Of a DNA stretch of 64,000 nucleotides, positions 48,494 to 58,264 are shown piece after piece. Position 1 is the stretch's first letter, and every line of letters begins with the position of its first letter. The notes below the pieces were generated by a model. That model saw only the letters and a list, made by a program, of their open reading frames with translations. It was not told the origin of the DNA and did not search any database. Origin of the DNA: an uncultured Bacteroidota bacterium. GTDB lineage: Bacteria > Bacteroidota > Bacteroidia > Flavobacteriales > Flavobacteriaceae. The stretch covers positions 62,001-126,000 of the forward strand of contig CACHSA010000002.1 in assembly GCA_902582405.1 (NCBI GenBank). Direction: 5' to 3'. A program made the translations under genes and the position numbers.

Positions 48494-49824
48494 TGCTTTT
48501 CATTTTAATCACAATAATTATATTAATTGTATGGATTATAATAGGTACTACATATTTTAAGTTAAATCCATTTTTTGTGCTTTTTGTGGCATCTATATCA
48601 CTTGGTCTTTCATTAGAAATTCATTTTACCGAGCTCCTAAAGTTGATGTTTTTTGGATTTAGTAGTACAATACAAAAAATAGGTTTACTAATAATTTTCG
48701 GGACTGTTATTGGAAAAACTTTGGAGCTAACAAATGCTACTTCATCAATTGCTAACAATATAATTATGAGATTTAGAAAAATGCCTCTTCAATTTAAAAT
48801 TGGATTTATAGGTTATATAATTTCAATTCCTGTTTTTTGTGATGCAGCTTTCATAATACTTTCGAAAACCATAAAATCAATATCGATAAAGTCAAAGATT
48901 CCATTAAAATCTATTGGAGTTGCTCTATCAACTGGCCTTTTTGCACCTCATGTTTTGGTTCCACCAACTCCAGGCCCACTTGCTGCTGCATCTAATCTCA
49001 AATTAGAAAACTTTTCTCTTTTGATAGTTATTGGAAGTGTTCTTGCTTTTTTTTTAGTGATTATAGGCTCTACTTTTTCATATTTAATCTACAATAAATC
49101 AGGCTTTGACACCAATTTATTTTATGATCAAAAAAACAAGAAGAAATTTCCAAGTTTAAGTGAATCTATAGTTCCAATTATTGTCCCGGTTATATTAATT
49201 TCAATTGGGACCTTTTTTGGGAATTTAAATATTTTAAAAAATTTAGATTATTTATTTGGATTTTTAAGCAAACCTTCTTTTGCTTTATTCGTTGGTGTTA
49301 TTCTTTCATTTAGATTAACTAAATTTAACTCAGAGATTGGATTTAAGTATTGCATTAAAAGTGGACTCATTAGCGCTTTCCCAATAGTTTTAATAACTGG
49401 GATGGGAGGAACACTTGGCCTTATAATGCAAAATATCCCTTTAGAAGATTTTATAAACGTCGGCTCTTTTGACTTTAGTTTAGTTCTTTTAGTTCCATTC
49501 TTTATATCTTCCGTATTTAAAACTGTTCAGGGTTCATCAACTGTGGCAATAATCACTACTTCCACAATAATATATCCCCTCTTAGGTTCACTAGGCCTTG
49601 ATAATGAGATTGATAAAATCTGGACCATCTTGTCTATAGGTGTAGGTTCTATGACAGTATCTCACACAAACGATTCATATTTTTGGATAGTTTCTGAAAT
49701 GACTGGGATTTCAGCTAAGAAAGCTTTGAAATATCACACAACGGGGACTTTAATACAAGGTATAGCTGGTATTGTTTTTATTTTAATTGGGTACAAGTTA
49801 ACTTCACTTGCTAATTTTATTTAA
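48493..49824 (+). CDS. GntP family (gluconate/glycerate-type) permease
   Basis: TIGKTLELTNATSSIANNII; FAPHVLVPPTPGPLAAASNL; KTVQGSSTVAIITTSTI; 1-nt overlap with the kinase gene. Confidence 0.92.
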   Translation: MLFILITIIILIVWIIIGTTYFKLNPFFVLFVASISLGLSLEIHFTELLKLMFFGFSSTIQKIGLLIIFGTVIGKTLELTNATSSIANNIIMRFRKMPLQFKIGFIGYIISIPVFCDAAFIILSKTIKSISIKSKIPLKSIGVALSTGLFAPHVLVPPTPGPLAAASNLKLENFSLLIVIGSVLAFFLVIIGSTFSYLIYNKSGFDTNLFYDQKNKKKFPSLSESIVPIIVPVILISIGTFFGNLNILKNLDYLFGFLSKPSFALFVGVILSFRLTKFNSEIGFKYCIKSGLISAFPIVLITGMGGTLGLIMQNIPLEDFINVGSFDFSLVLLVPFFISSVFKTVQGSSTVAIITTSTIIYPLLGSLGLDNEIDKIWTILSIGVGSMTVSHTNDSYFWIVSEMTGISAKKALKYHTTGTLIQGIAGIVFILIGYKLTSLANFI

Positions 49825-49839
49825 ATTGAATTTAATTTC

Positions 49840-50970
49840 ATGTCTTTAAAAAAATCTGCTGAAATTTCTTGGTTTGCTCCCATTTGTGACGGAGATGATG
49901 ATTTTCTTGGTAATAGAAATCCATTATATAAAAGTTCTTGGGAGAATACTTGTAAAATCGTTCAAACTGCAGACAAATTAGGATATAAGAATATCTTATG
50001 CCCATCCTCTTTCCAGGTTGGACAGGACCCTCTTTCATTCGTAGCTGCAATGTCAAATCTAACAAAAGATATAAATTTTCTTCCTGCTGTTAGGTGTGGA
50101 GAAATTCACCCTCCAATGCTTGCTAGAACTATTGCCACAATTGATCATATGGTTAAGGGAAGATTAACTTTAAATATTATTTCATCAAACCTGCCTGGAG
50201 ATAATTTATCATCTAAAGTGCGCTATGAAAGATCTAGAGAAGTTATTCAGATTTTGAAATTGTTCTGGTCAAAAGATTTTGTGGATTTTGAGGGTCAACA
50301 TTATTCTTTTAAACTGCCTTCAGACCCTGCGAAACCATACCAATTAGGAGGTCCACTTTTATATTTCGGAGGGTATTCAGATGATGGGATCGAACTCTGT
50401 GCTGAATTTTGTGATGTTTATTTAATGTGGCCAGACAAAGAGGAAAATTTAAATGAATTAATCAAAAAAGTCAAGAACAAAGCAATGAGGTATGGAAGGT
50501 CAATAAAATTTGGTCTTAGAATACATGCAATTGTGAGAGAAACTGAAGATGAAGCAAGGGCTTATGCTAGAGGGTTAATTTCTAAACTAAATTTGAAGAA
50601 AGGAGAAGATATAAAAAATCGAGCTTTAGACTCAAAGTCATTGGGTGTTTCAATTCAAAACAATTTAAGATCACAATCCGATCAAGACTTTTTTGTCGAA
50701 CCAAATTTGTGGACAGGGATAGGTTTAGCTAGATCTGGTTGTGGAGCAGCTTTGGTTGGGAATCCCGACCAAATTGCTTCAAAGATTAAGAGTTATATAG
50801 ATATGGGTATAGACTCTTTTATTTTTTCTGGGTATCCTCACAATAAAGAGTGCAAAATATTTGGAAGTCATGTTTTACCTTACTTTAATAATATTTCCTT
50901 GTCAAAACAATTAAGCAGGTTTCCTGAAATAAAATCTAATTCGCCTCTTAGCGAAGGTCCAAGGAAATAA
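49840..50970 (+). CDS. LLM-class flavin-dependent monooxygenase (SsuD-like)
   Basis: ISWFAPICDGDD; INFLPAVRCGEIHPPMLARTIATIDHMVKGRLTLNIISS; YERSREVIQILKLFW; FSGYPHNKECKIFGSHVLP. Confidence 0.9.
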   Translation: MSLKKSAEISWFAPICDGDDDFLGNRNPLYKSSWENTCKIVQTADKLGYKNILCPSSFQVGQDPLSFVAAMSNLTKDINFLPAVRCGEIHPPMLARTIATIDHMVKGRLTLNIISSNLPGDNLSSKVRYERSREVIQILKLFWSKDFVDFEGQHYSFKLPSDPAKPYQLGGPLLYFGGYSDDGIELCAEFCDVYLMWPDKEENLNELIKKVKNKAMRYGRSIKFGLRIHAIVRETEDEARAYARGLISKLNLKKGEDIKNRALDSKSLGVSIQNNLRSQSDQDFFVEPNLWTGIGLARSGCGAALVGNPDQIASKIKSYIDMGIDSFIFSGYPHNKECKIFGSHVLPYFNNISLSKQLSRFPEIKSNSPLSEGPRK

Positions 50971-50971
50971 C

Positions 50972-52513
50972 ATGTTTGATCTATTTACAGTAATTTTTTA
51001 TTTTTTAATTGTAATTTCATTTGCCTTTAGGGGAAGATTAAGCAAAGACGCAAGTGCAAGCCAATATTTTCTAAGCTCAAGAAACCTCCCTTGGTATTCA
51101 GTAGCTATATCTACTATTGCAACAAATATCCAGGGATATCAACTATTAGGGATGATGGGTTCCGCCTATATATATGGTCTTGCACAAGCAAATCTAGAAA
51201 TTAATGCTATTCAGGGAATATTGATTGGAGCATTTATTTTTGTTCCTTTTTATTTAAAAGAAAAAGTTTTTACCATAACCGAGTTTATTGAAAGAAGACT
51301 TGGAAAGAAAATCGCATTATTTTACTCTGTAGCGAACATATCTCTTTTTTCAACTATCACACTCGGTGCTGCTCTTTTTTGGGGGGCATATGCAACAGAG
51401 GTAGTGTTTGAAAACCTTCTAGAGCCTTTTTTCCAAAATAAATTTGAGAGAATAACCTATTTAATTCTCCTTTTAGGTGTAATCTCTGGTTTTTATACAT
51501 ACCTAGGGGGGTTAAATGCTGTGGTAAAAACAGATATAATTCAATTCATAATTATTATAGTTGGCGGCATAATAGTTTTATATACAACTATATCAAATTT
51601 AGGAGGAATAGAACAGTTGTACGAAAAGACAGAAGAAAAAATGCACCTCCATCTTAATGCCAACCATCCAACTTTGCCATGGACACACCTTTTAGGGCTA
51701 TTTTTTCTTAATATAAATTATTGGTGTGCCAATCAAACAATAATGCAACGGGCAATAGCAGCGAGAAATTTAAAACATGCTCAGATAGGGCTGTTAGCAG
51801 GTGGATTAATTAAGTATTTTATGGCTATAGTTATTGTTCTGCCTGGAATTGCATTATATGGAATCTTAGGGGAAAAGCTTCAAGACCCTGATTTAGCTTT
51901 CCCCTACATTGTAAAAAACCTATTACCTAATGGATTTAAAGGTATTATTCTTTGTGGTCTATTCGCTTCTTTAATGAGTACTCTAGATTCTACTCTAAAC
52001 TCAATAGCTACAATGTGGTCAACTGATATTTACTCGAAATATATTAATAAAGCTGCAACCGATAAAGAAAAAATAATTGCTGGAAGAAAGTCAATTATAA
52101 TTGCACTTTGCATTGGACTAACAGTTGGAGTATGTTTACTTTATATAAAACTTGACAAACCTCAGATAGCATTTACGCATGTTTTAAATAATTTAAGATA
52201 TTATATAAATTGTGGTATAGTTTTGCTGATTTGTACCTCGGTTTTGCTAATAAAACCAAACAAAAAAATAATTTTTTACCTACTGGTTTTAAGCATTCCT
52301 CTTAACTTAGGAATTGAAAAAATTTTCCCAAAATTAAATTATTTCTTGCGAGCATTTACTGTGATTATATCTTTATTGAGTTTGTCAATCTTGTTTAGTG
52401 AAAGAAAAATAAATAATATTAAAAGTTTGTTTAATCCTAGTTCTATATTAATTAGAAATTTAGGTTATTTGCTTTTGGGTAGTTTAATAATTACACATTT
52501 TTTATTTAGTTAA
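50972..52513 (+). CDS. Sodium:solute symporter (SSS/SGLT family)
   Basis: SQYFLSSRNLPWYSVAISTIATNIQGYQLLGMMGSAY; GLFASLMSTLDSTLNSIATMWSTDIY. Confidence 0.93.
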   Translation: MFDLFTVIFYFLIVISFAFRGRLSKDASASQYFLSSRNLPWYSVAISTIATNIQGYQLLGMMGSAYIYGLAQANLEINAIQGILIGAFIFVPFYLKEKVFTITEFIERRLGKKIALFYSVANISLFSTITLGAALFWGAYATEVVFENLLEPFFQNKFERITYLILLLGVISGFYTYLGGLNAVVKTDIIQFIIIIVGGIIVLYTTISNLGGIEQLYEKTEEKMHLHLNANHPTLPWTHLLGLFFLNINYWCANQTIMQRAIAARNLKHAQIGLLAGGLIKYFMAIVIVLPGIALYGILGEKLQDPDLAFPYIVKNLLPNGFKGIILCGLFASLMSTLDSTLNSIATMWSTDIYSKYINKAATDKEKIIAGRKSIIIALCIGLTVGVCLLYIKLDKPQIAFTHVLNNLRYYINCGIVLLICTSVLLIKPNKKIIFYLLVLSIPLNLGIEKIFPKLNYFLRAFTVIISLLSLSILFSERKINNIKSLFNPSSILIRNLGYLLLGSLIITHFLFS

Positions 52514-52537
52514 ATTTATCTGTAATAGTGAAGTAAG

Positions 52538-53263
52538 ATGTCTTTGAATATTATTATCCCCTGCTACAACGAATCTATTAGGCTTCCTGTTAAAAAGTAT
52601 TTAGATTTTTTGAAACTAAATCAGAAAGTCAAAATAATTTTTGTGAATGATGGTTCTACTGATTGTACAAAAAAGATTTTAAGTACAATATCAAATAGGT
52701 TTCCGAAACAAATTAAAATTTTGTCTTATGAAAAAAATAAAGGAAAAGGGAATGCTGTGCGTGATGGCATTCTATACGCAGTTCACCAAAATATGATTGG
52801 GAATTTGGCCTATCTAGATGCTGACTTATCAACCTCACTTGAAGAATGCAAGTTATTGTCCGAAAAAATAAATGATAAAATCAAATTTGTGTTTGGTTCG
52901 AGAATCCCCGAGCCGGGTAATGTCATTAAAAGAAAATTTCATCGTTTTATAATAGGAAGAAGTATAGCTACTATTATATCTTCAATTATAGGGGTTTCTA
53001 TTTATGACACTCAATGTGGATGTAAAATAATAGATCAAAAATTGGTAAAACTCTCATTTGAAAAAGTTTTTTTGTCTAGATGGTTGTTTGACGTTGAAAT
53101 ATTTTTAAGGCTTATAAATGTTTATGGCAAGGATAAGTTTTTAGAAATTTCAAAAGAGATCCCTCTAAAAAGTTGGATTGACACTGAAGATTCAAAAGTA
53201 AAATTCGTGCATGCACCTTGGATTATTTTAGACCTTTTAAAAATTAAAAAAAGATATAAATAA
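52538..53263 (+). CDS. Polyprenyl-phosphate glycosyltransferase, GT2 (DPG/DPM-synthase-like)
   Basis: IIIPCYNESIRLP; VNDGSTDCTKKIL; KNKGKGNAVRDGI; DADLSTSLEE; TQCGCKII. Confidence 0.92.
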   Translation: MSLNIIIPCYNESIRLPVKKYLDFLKLNQKVKIIFVNDGSTDCTKKILSTISNRFPKQIKILSYEKNKGKGNAVRDGILYAVHQNMIGNLAYLDADLSTSLEECKLLSEKINDKIKFVFGSRIPEPGNVIKRKFHRFIIGRSIATIISSIIGVSIYDTQCGCKIIDQKLVKLSFEKVFLSRWLFDVEIFLRLINVYGKDKFLEISKEIPLKSWIDTEDSKVKFVHAPWIILDLLKIKKRYK

Positions 53264-54666
53264 TGGGTCCCCGTTTTTTTAAATACACAAATAAACTTTG
53301 GGTTGCCTTTTTATTAATTGTATTAATTGCTAATAGAGGAATTATAAACTATTTGCTTCCATTAATGGATAAAACCGAAGCTAGATACGCCGAAATAGCC
53401 AGAATTATGGTCGAAACCAATAACTGGATATTATTACAAATTGACTATAATATTCCATTTTGGGCAAAACCCCCGCTCTCTACCTGGCTGACTGCTATTT
53501 CAATTAAAGTTTTTGGATTACATGAGTTTTACATAAGGCTGCCTTATTTAATTATAACTTTAATTATCCTTTTTTTTATCTCCAGATATGATAAAAATAA
53601 CAATAAAATCTTTTTTCTTACCCCTCTGATACTACTATCGATACCTGAATTTTACTTGCATGCAGGTGTAGTTTCAACTGATACAATCTTAAATTTTTCA
53701 ATAATTCTAGTTATGCTTTCTTTTTGGGAAATAGTTGGTAAAGGATCTGGGTCCAAATGGTGGTATGGTTTTTTTATTGGAATTGGGCTGGGACTTTTAT
53801 CAAAAGGACCCATAATTTTAATATTAACTATACCTCCAATTTTTATTTGGCTTTTTATTTACAAAAAAGAATTTAAAAAGCTTAAAAAAATACCAATCTT
53901 TAAAGGCTTATCATTAACATTTTTAATATCGTTCCCTTGGTACTATTTAACTGAGTTGAAATCACCTGGCTTTATAAACTATTTTGTTTACGGAGAACAT
54001 TTCAGAAGATTTTTTGACTCAGAATGGAAAGGAGATTTGTATGGCTTCGCTAAACAGCAACCATTTGGGATTATATGGTTATTTTCAATAATAGCCATTT
54101 TCCCGTGGTCAATAGCAATAATAAGTAGTTTTAATAAAATAATTAAAGGGGCTTACAAAAACAAATGGGTTTGTTTTCTTGTTTGTTGGATGCTATTTAC
54201 ACCTGTTTTTTTCACTTTTTCAAGCAGTCTTATTCATACATATACTTTACCAATGACTACCCCTGCTGCACTTCTAATTAGCCACTATTGGTCGGAAATT
54301 AAATTAAGAAAATATTTTCTATTCATATCTATGCTATTGTATTTAACCATATTGCCTGTTTTTTATTCTGGATTAGTAGATGAATCTATTCGAAATAACT
54401 GCGATGAGGAATTGGTAAAAAATTCATTAGTAAGTGATTACTCACTATTTTATTTAAATTACAAGTCTTTTTCTAGCCGATTTTACAGTTTAGGCACAAT
54501 AAAGGAGATTAATATAGAAGAATTAAAGGAGAAGATTATAAATCAAGAAAAATTTGCCGTAATAATAGAAAACTCTGAAATTAAAAAAATAGATTTATCT
54601 ACAATTAAAAAGCTAAAAAGGATAAAAAAAACAAAGAAGAAAAATCTATATATACATAATTATTAA
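53263..54666 (+). CDS. GT39/ArnT-like polyprenyl-P-sugar glycosyltransferase
   Basis: LPLMDKTEARYAEIARIMVETNNWILLQIDYNIPFWAKPPLSTWLTAISIKVFG; multi-TM; 1-nt overlap with the GT2 gene. Confidence 0.9.
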   Translation: MGPRFFKYTNKLWVAFLLIVLIANRGIINYLLPLMDKTEARYAEIARIMVETNNWILLQIDYNIPFWAKPPLSTWLTAISIKVFGLHEFYIRLPYLIITLIILFFISRYDKNNNKIFFLTPLILLSIPEFYLHAGVVSTDTILNFSIILVMLSFWEIVGKGSGSKWWYGFFIGIGLGLLSKGPIILILTIPPIFIWLFIYKKEFKKLKKIPIFKGLSLTFLISFPWYYLTELKSPGFINYFVYGEHFRRFFDSEWKGDLYGFAKQQPFGIIWLFSIIAIFPWSIAIISSFNKIIKGAYKNKWVCFLVCWMLFTPVFFTFSSSLIHTYTLPMTTPAALLISHYWSEIKLRKYFLFISMLLYLTILPVFYSGLVDESIRNNCDEELVKNSLVSDYSLFYLNYKSFSSRFYSLGTIKEINIEELKEKIINQEKFAVIIENSEIKKIDLSTIKKLKRIKKTKKKNLYIHNY

Positions 54667-54703
54667 TTCATTAAATACTATAAATTAAACCTTTTGTTTA
54701 ATT

Positions 54704-56521
54704 CTAGAATTCCGTATATTTTAACTCTAAAGTTAATTTTTTATCAATTAGACTCTCGGGAGGATTTTCATTTAAAATAACTGTGCCTAACGGATTATAT
54801 ATAGCCCCTTCAGGTATTGCAATTTCGTCAGTTTCGTTTTTTAAAATTGCTGTTCTAGATCTAATAAATGCTACATCTGAGGTAACAACTAGAGAAAGAG
54901 GTATGTTCTCTGAATACACTCCATCGCTTAAGTTAATTAATTCAGATACGTGCTCTGTAATATTGATTTTATATCTAAATGGCTTGCCATCCTTATACTC
55001 CAATTTCCCTCCATGAAGAATTTTATTTAAAGTCGGGTCCGTTTCGCTGCTTGTTGGGTCAGAGAAATAGTCTGAAACAGGAAGGTTGTCTGACGTTTTA
55101 TACACATACAGCCTTTCTGCAATTAAACTTTGAATGTTCCAATTTTGGACAAACAAAGGATCGACATAAAAAATTAGGTTAGCCTCATTTATTAAAATAT
55201 TGTTTTTTGTTCTCAAATCGTCAATAACCTCAGAGCTTCCTTCTTTATCAAAAAGATTTAAAATTGATCTAGTACCTAAACCTCCCTTAAGGTAAATTTT
55301 ACCTGACGAAAGGGTATTTTCTGGCATGTCATAATTTTTAAAATGATTGATTTTTACACCTCCAATCGGCAACTCCAAAACTCTTTCACCCTCTTCAATA
55401 GTGTCGTCTGTCAAAATATTTTGAGTGCCATTATCATCAACCAAATCAAAATTATATTTTACCTTAATTGATGCTCCGGTCATATTCAATAGCATATAAA
55501 TATCCTCATTCGAGTTGGATATTCTAAAATTTATAGACTTTATGTGATTGTGAAAATTATTAGCATTTTCTAGAGCCTCCGTACTTTCCATGTCTAGTAT
55601 TTTTTCTTGAAAAAATGATTTGTCAAGAGGTATCCTAATCCTTGGTGTTAGTCTTGTTTCAACAACCTCAGTCTCGTCGATACTTTCTGTTTCGGGATCA
55701 TCTTCTTTGTAATTGTATCTTATTTCATTAAAGTCTAACTCATAAGGATAATCTGCTAAAACTCTACCTAAAAAACCTTCTTCATAATAATCTCTTTGTG
55801 AGTAATATTTTTTTATACTTTCAAAATTATTATCTGGGTCTAGATCATTAAAGAAATATGTTAATTCAGTTACCTTAAAGTTGAATTGAGTATTTTTATT
55901 TCCGTAAATAGAATCAACACTGTACACTTTATTTTCACTATCATATGAACTGTTATCAACATCTGTTAAATCAGAAATTCCGTCACCATCAGAATCTGAA
56001 TTGAGAGGATTTGTTCCGTTACGCTGCTCCTCAATATCAGTTACACCGTCACCATCTGTATCGCTATTAGGGTCATTTGGATCAATATCAAAGGCATCTA
56101 TCACCCCATCATTATCTGAATCCCTTTGATCAACTATAAAGGGTATTTCAAGATAAACATCCTTAACTCTTTCATTTTCTTCAATAACCTTTGTGTTGTT
56201 AGGGTCCCCCTCTAATTCACGATTTTGAGAAAAATTTCCAAAAATACTATTGGGTGGAATATTAATTTGTGTAGTGAAATTTGCCGAACTCCTCCCAAAA
56301 AAAGGGAGTGAAAGCTCACCTAAATGCATGAAAACCTGTCTATCAGACTGTATATCAGCAATTGAATCAGTTTTAGTGTAGACTGGAAAGTATTCCGTTT
56401 TAGTTTCAAAATCAGATGTAGTTACAAGATCTACACCAATAGTGTTGAATTCCTCGTTGCAGGAATAATTAAAAAATATAATAAAAAGAGTTAGTAAAAG
56501 AAAATTGATAAGTTTCATCAA
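54704..56521 (-). CDS. DUF4270-like outer-surface lipoprotein with thrombospondin type-3 Ca-binding repeats
   Basis: Lipobox NYSCNEEFNTIGVDL, beta-rich; TSP3 insert DSDNDGVIDAFDIDPNDPNSDTDGDGVTDIEEQRNGTNPLNSDSDGDGISDLTDVD. Confidence 0.8.
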   Translation of the reverse strand: MMKLINFLLLTLFIIFFNYSCNEEFNTIGVDLVTTSDFETKTEYFPVYTKTDSIADIQSDRQVFMHLGELSLPFFGRSSANFTTQINIPPNSIFGNFSQNRELEGDPNNTKVIEENERVKDVYLEIPFIVDQRDSDNDGVIDAFDIDPNDPNSDTDGDGVTDIEEQRNGTNPLNSDSDGDGISDLTDVDNSSYDSENKVYSVDSIYGNKNTQFNFKVTELTYFFNDLDPDNNFESIKKYYSQRDYYEEGFLGRVLADYPYELDFNEIRYNYKEDDPETESIDETEVVETRLTPRIRIPLDKSFFQEKILDMESTEALENANNFHNHIKSINFRISNSNEDIYMLLNMTGASIKVKYNFDLVDDNGTQNILTDDTIEEGERVLELPIGGVKINHFKNYDMPENTLSSGKIYLKGGLGTRSILNLFDKEGSSEVIDDLRTKNNILINEANLIFYVDPLFVQNWNIQSLIAERLYVYKTSDNLPVSDYFSDPTSSETDPTLNKILHGGKLEYKDGKPFRYKINITEHVSELINLSDGVYSENIPLSLVVTSDVAFIRSRTAILKNETDEIAIPEGAIYNPLGTVILNENPPESLIDKKLTLELKYTEF

Positions 56522-56528
56522 CTAATAA

Positions 56529-57329
56529 TTACAAAAAGTATTTTTTGAAGAAGTTCGAATGTCCATTTTCTTTTTTTGCGTTATCAAAGTCTAAAATAGG
56601 TTTATCAAATTGCTTTAATTTATCTAACAAACTTGTACTCAAGTTATCTGTATAAGTTATTGCTCCATCTGAGTGATCTAAAGCAAGTGATATTAAAGAA
56701 TCATAATCGGGTTTATTGATTGAATCTAAATTTAAATTTATCTCATCAAATTTAATTTTGTCTTTAAGTTTTTTATTTAAAATTCCTCCCATATCATTTT
56801 CATATATTGATGTTACAATCTTACTTTTACTGAATATTTGGTCATTTTTAAAATAAGTTTTCATGTATAGGGGAAACAATGAGGTAAACCATCCATGACA
56901 ATTAATTATATCTGGAGACCAGTTTAATTTTTTAATAGTTTCTAAAACACCTTTAGTGAAAAAAATCATTCTCTCATCATTATCTTTAAAACTATTTCCT
57001 TTCATATCCACTAGCATTTGCTTTCGCTTAAAGTATTCTTCATTATCTATGAAATAAACCTGCATTCTTTCCTTAGGTATAGAAGCAACTTTGATTATGA
57101 GAGGCATGTCTATATCATTGATTACCAAATTCATGCCAGAAAGTCTTATTACCTCATGCAGTTGATGACGGCGCTCATTAATTATACCATACTTAGGCAT
57201 AAAAATTCTGGTTTGTCCACCCATATCATTAATTTCCTTTGGAACTTTAAATGAGCTTTTGGAAAGTATAGTTTCAGGTAAGTAAGGAACTACCTCTGAA
57301 GAAATAATGAGTGTTCTAGTGTTACGCAT
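56529..57329 (-). CDS. Short glycogen/starch synthase-like protein (GT5 N-terminal domain only)
   Basis: TLIISSEVVPYLPET...VPKEINDMGGQTRIFMPKYGIINERRHQLHEVIRL; DIINCHGWFTSLFPLYMKTYF; start set to ATG 57329 (MRNTRT). Confidence 0.8.
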   Translation of the reverse strand: MRNTRTLIISSEVVPYLPETILSKSSFKVPKEINDMGGQTRIFMPKYGIINERRHQLHEVIRLSGMNLVINDIDMPLIIKVASIPKERMQVYFIDNEEYFKRKQMLVDMKGNSFKDNDERMIFFTKGVLETIKKLNWSPDIINCHGWFTSLFPLYMKTYFKNDQIFSKSKIVTSIYENDMGGILNKKLKDKIKFDEINLNLDSINKPDYDSLISLALDHSDGAITYTDNLSTSLLDKLKQFDKPILDFDNAKKENGHSNFFKKYFL

Positions 57330-57421
57330 AAATTTTTTGCAATTAGAAAAGTTTAGCAAAATTACAAAAAATCTTTTCTTGAACTTAAAAAAGACTAAAT
57401 TTAGAATTATAAACACTTATA

Positions 57422-58264
57422 TTGAGAAGTTTTAATCATTCCACTGAAATACTTAAGCTTTTAAAAAGGCGGAAATATAAAAGTCTTGGCCTGGTACCCA
57501 CAATGGGGTCACTACACAACGGGCACATTAAACTTATTGAAGCATGTTCAATGTATTGTGATGAAAATATTGTTTCAATTTTCGTAAACCCAACTCAATT
57601 TAATAACAAAAAAGATTTGGAAAACTATCCTCAATCTATCAAAAATGACATTGATATTATAAATAAAATTAGTCCAAACATTATAGTTTACACTCCCAAA
57701 GCGTCAGATCTATATGATTCACCAGCAAAAGCAGAAGTTTTCGATTTAGATGGAATTGATGAGTTAATCGAAGGAAAATACAGAAAGGGCCATTTCCAAG
57801 GTGTTGCAACTATTGTTAAAAAGCTTTTTGAAAGGTTTTCTCCAGATTATGCATTTTTTGGAGAAAAAGACTATCAACAAATTTTAGTTGTAAAGAAACT
57901 AATAATAAATTATAATTTGAAAATTAAAATCAAAAGTATCTCTACTGTGAGGGAAAAAAATGGGTTAGCAATGAGCTCAAGAAATATATTATTAGACAAG
58001 GAAACAAGAGATGATGCGAAAATAATTTATGAATCTCTCTGTACAGCAAAGAAAATGATAAAATCAAAAAAATTGGAAGAAATAAACTACTTTATTAGCA
58101 ATTTCTATGTTAATAAGAAAAAATTTAAACTTGAATACTTCTATATCGCTGAAAATCATTCTTTAAAAGTGGTGACATCTTTAAATTCTAATTTGAAATT
58201 AAGGGCTTTTATTAGTGTAAAAGTTAAGGGAATAAGGCTTATTGATAATATTGCTCTCTTTTAA
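57422..58264 (+). CDS. panC: Pantoate-beta-alanine ligase
   Basis: LGLVPTMGSLHNGHIKLIE; FVNPTQFN; FFGEKDYQQ; MSSRNILL; TTG start. Confidence 0.96.
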   Translation: MRSFNHSTEILKLLKRRKYKSLGLVPTMGSLHNGHIKLIEACSMYCDENIVSIFVNPTQFNNKKDLENYPQSIKNDIDIINKISPNIIVYTPKASDLYDSPAKAEVFDLDGIDELIEGKYRKGHFQGVATIVKKLFERFSPDYAFFGEKDYQQILVVKKLIINYNLKIKIKSISTVREKNGLAMSSRNILLDKETRDDAKIIYESLCTAKKMIKSKKLEEINYFISNFYVNKKKFKLEYFYIAENHSLKVVTSLNSNLKLRAFISVKVKGIRLIDNIALF

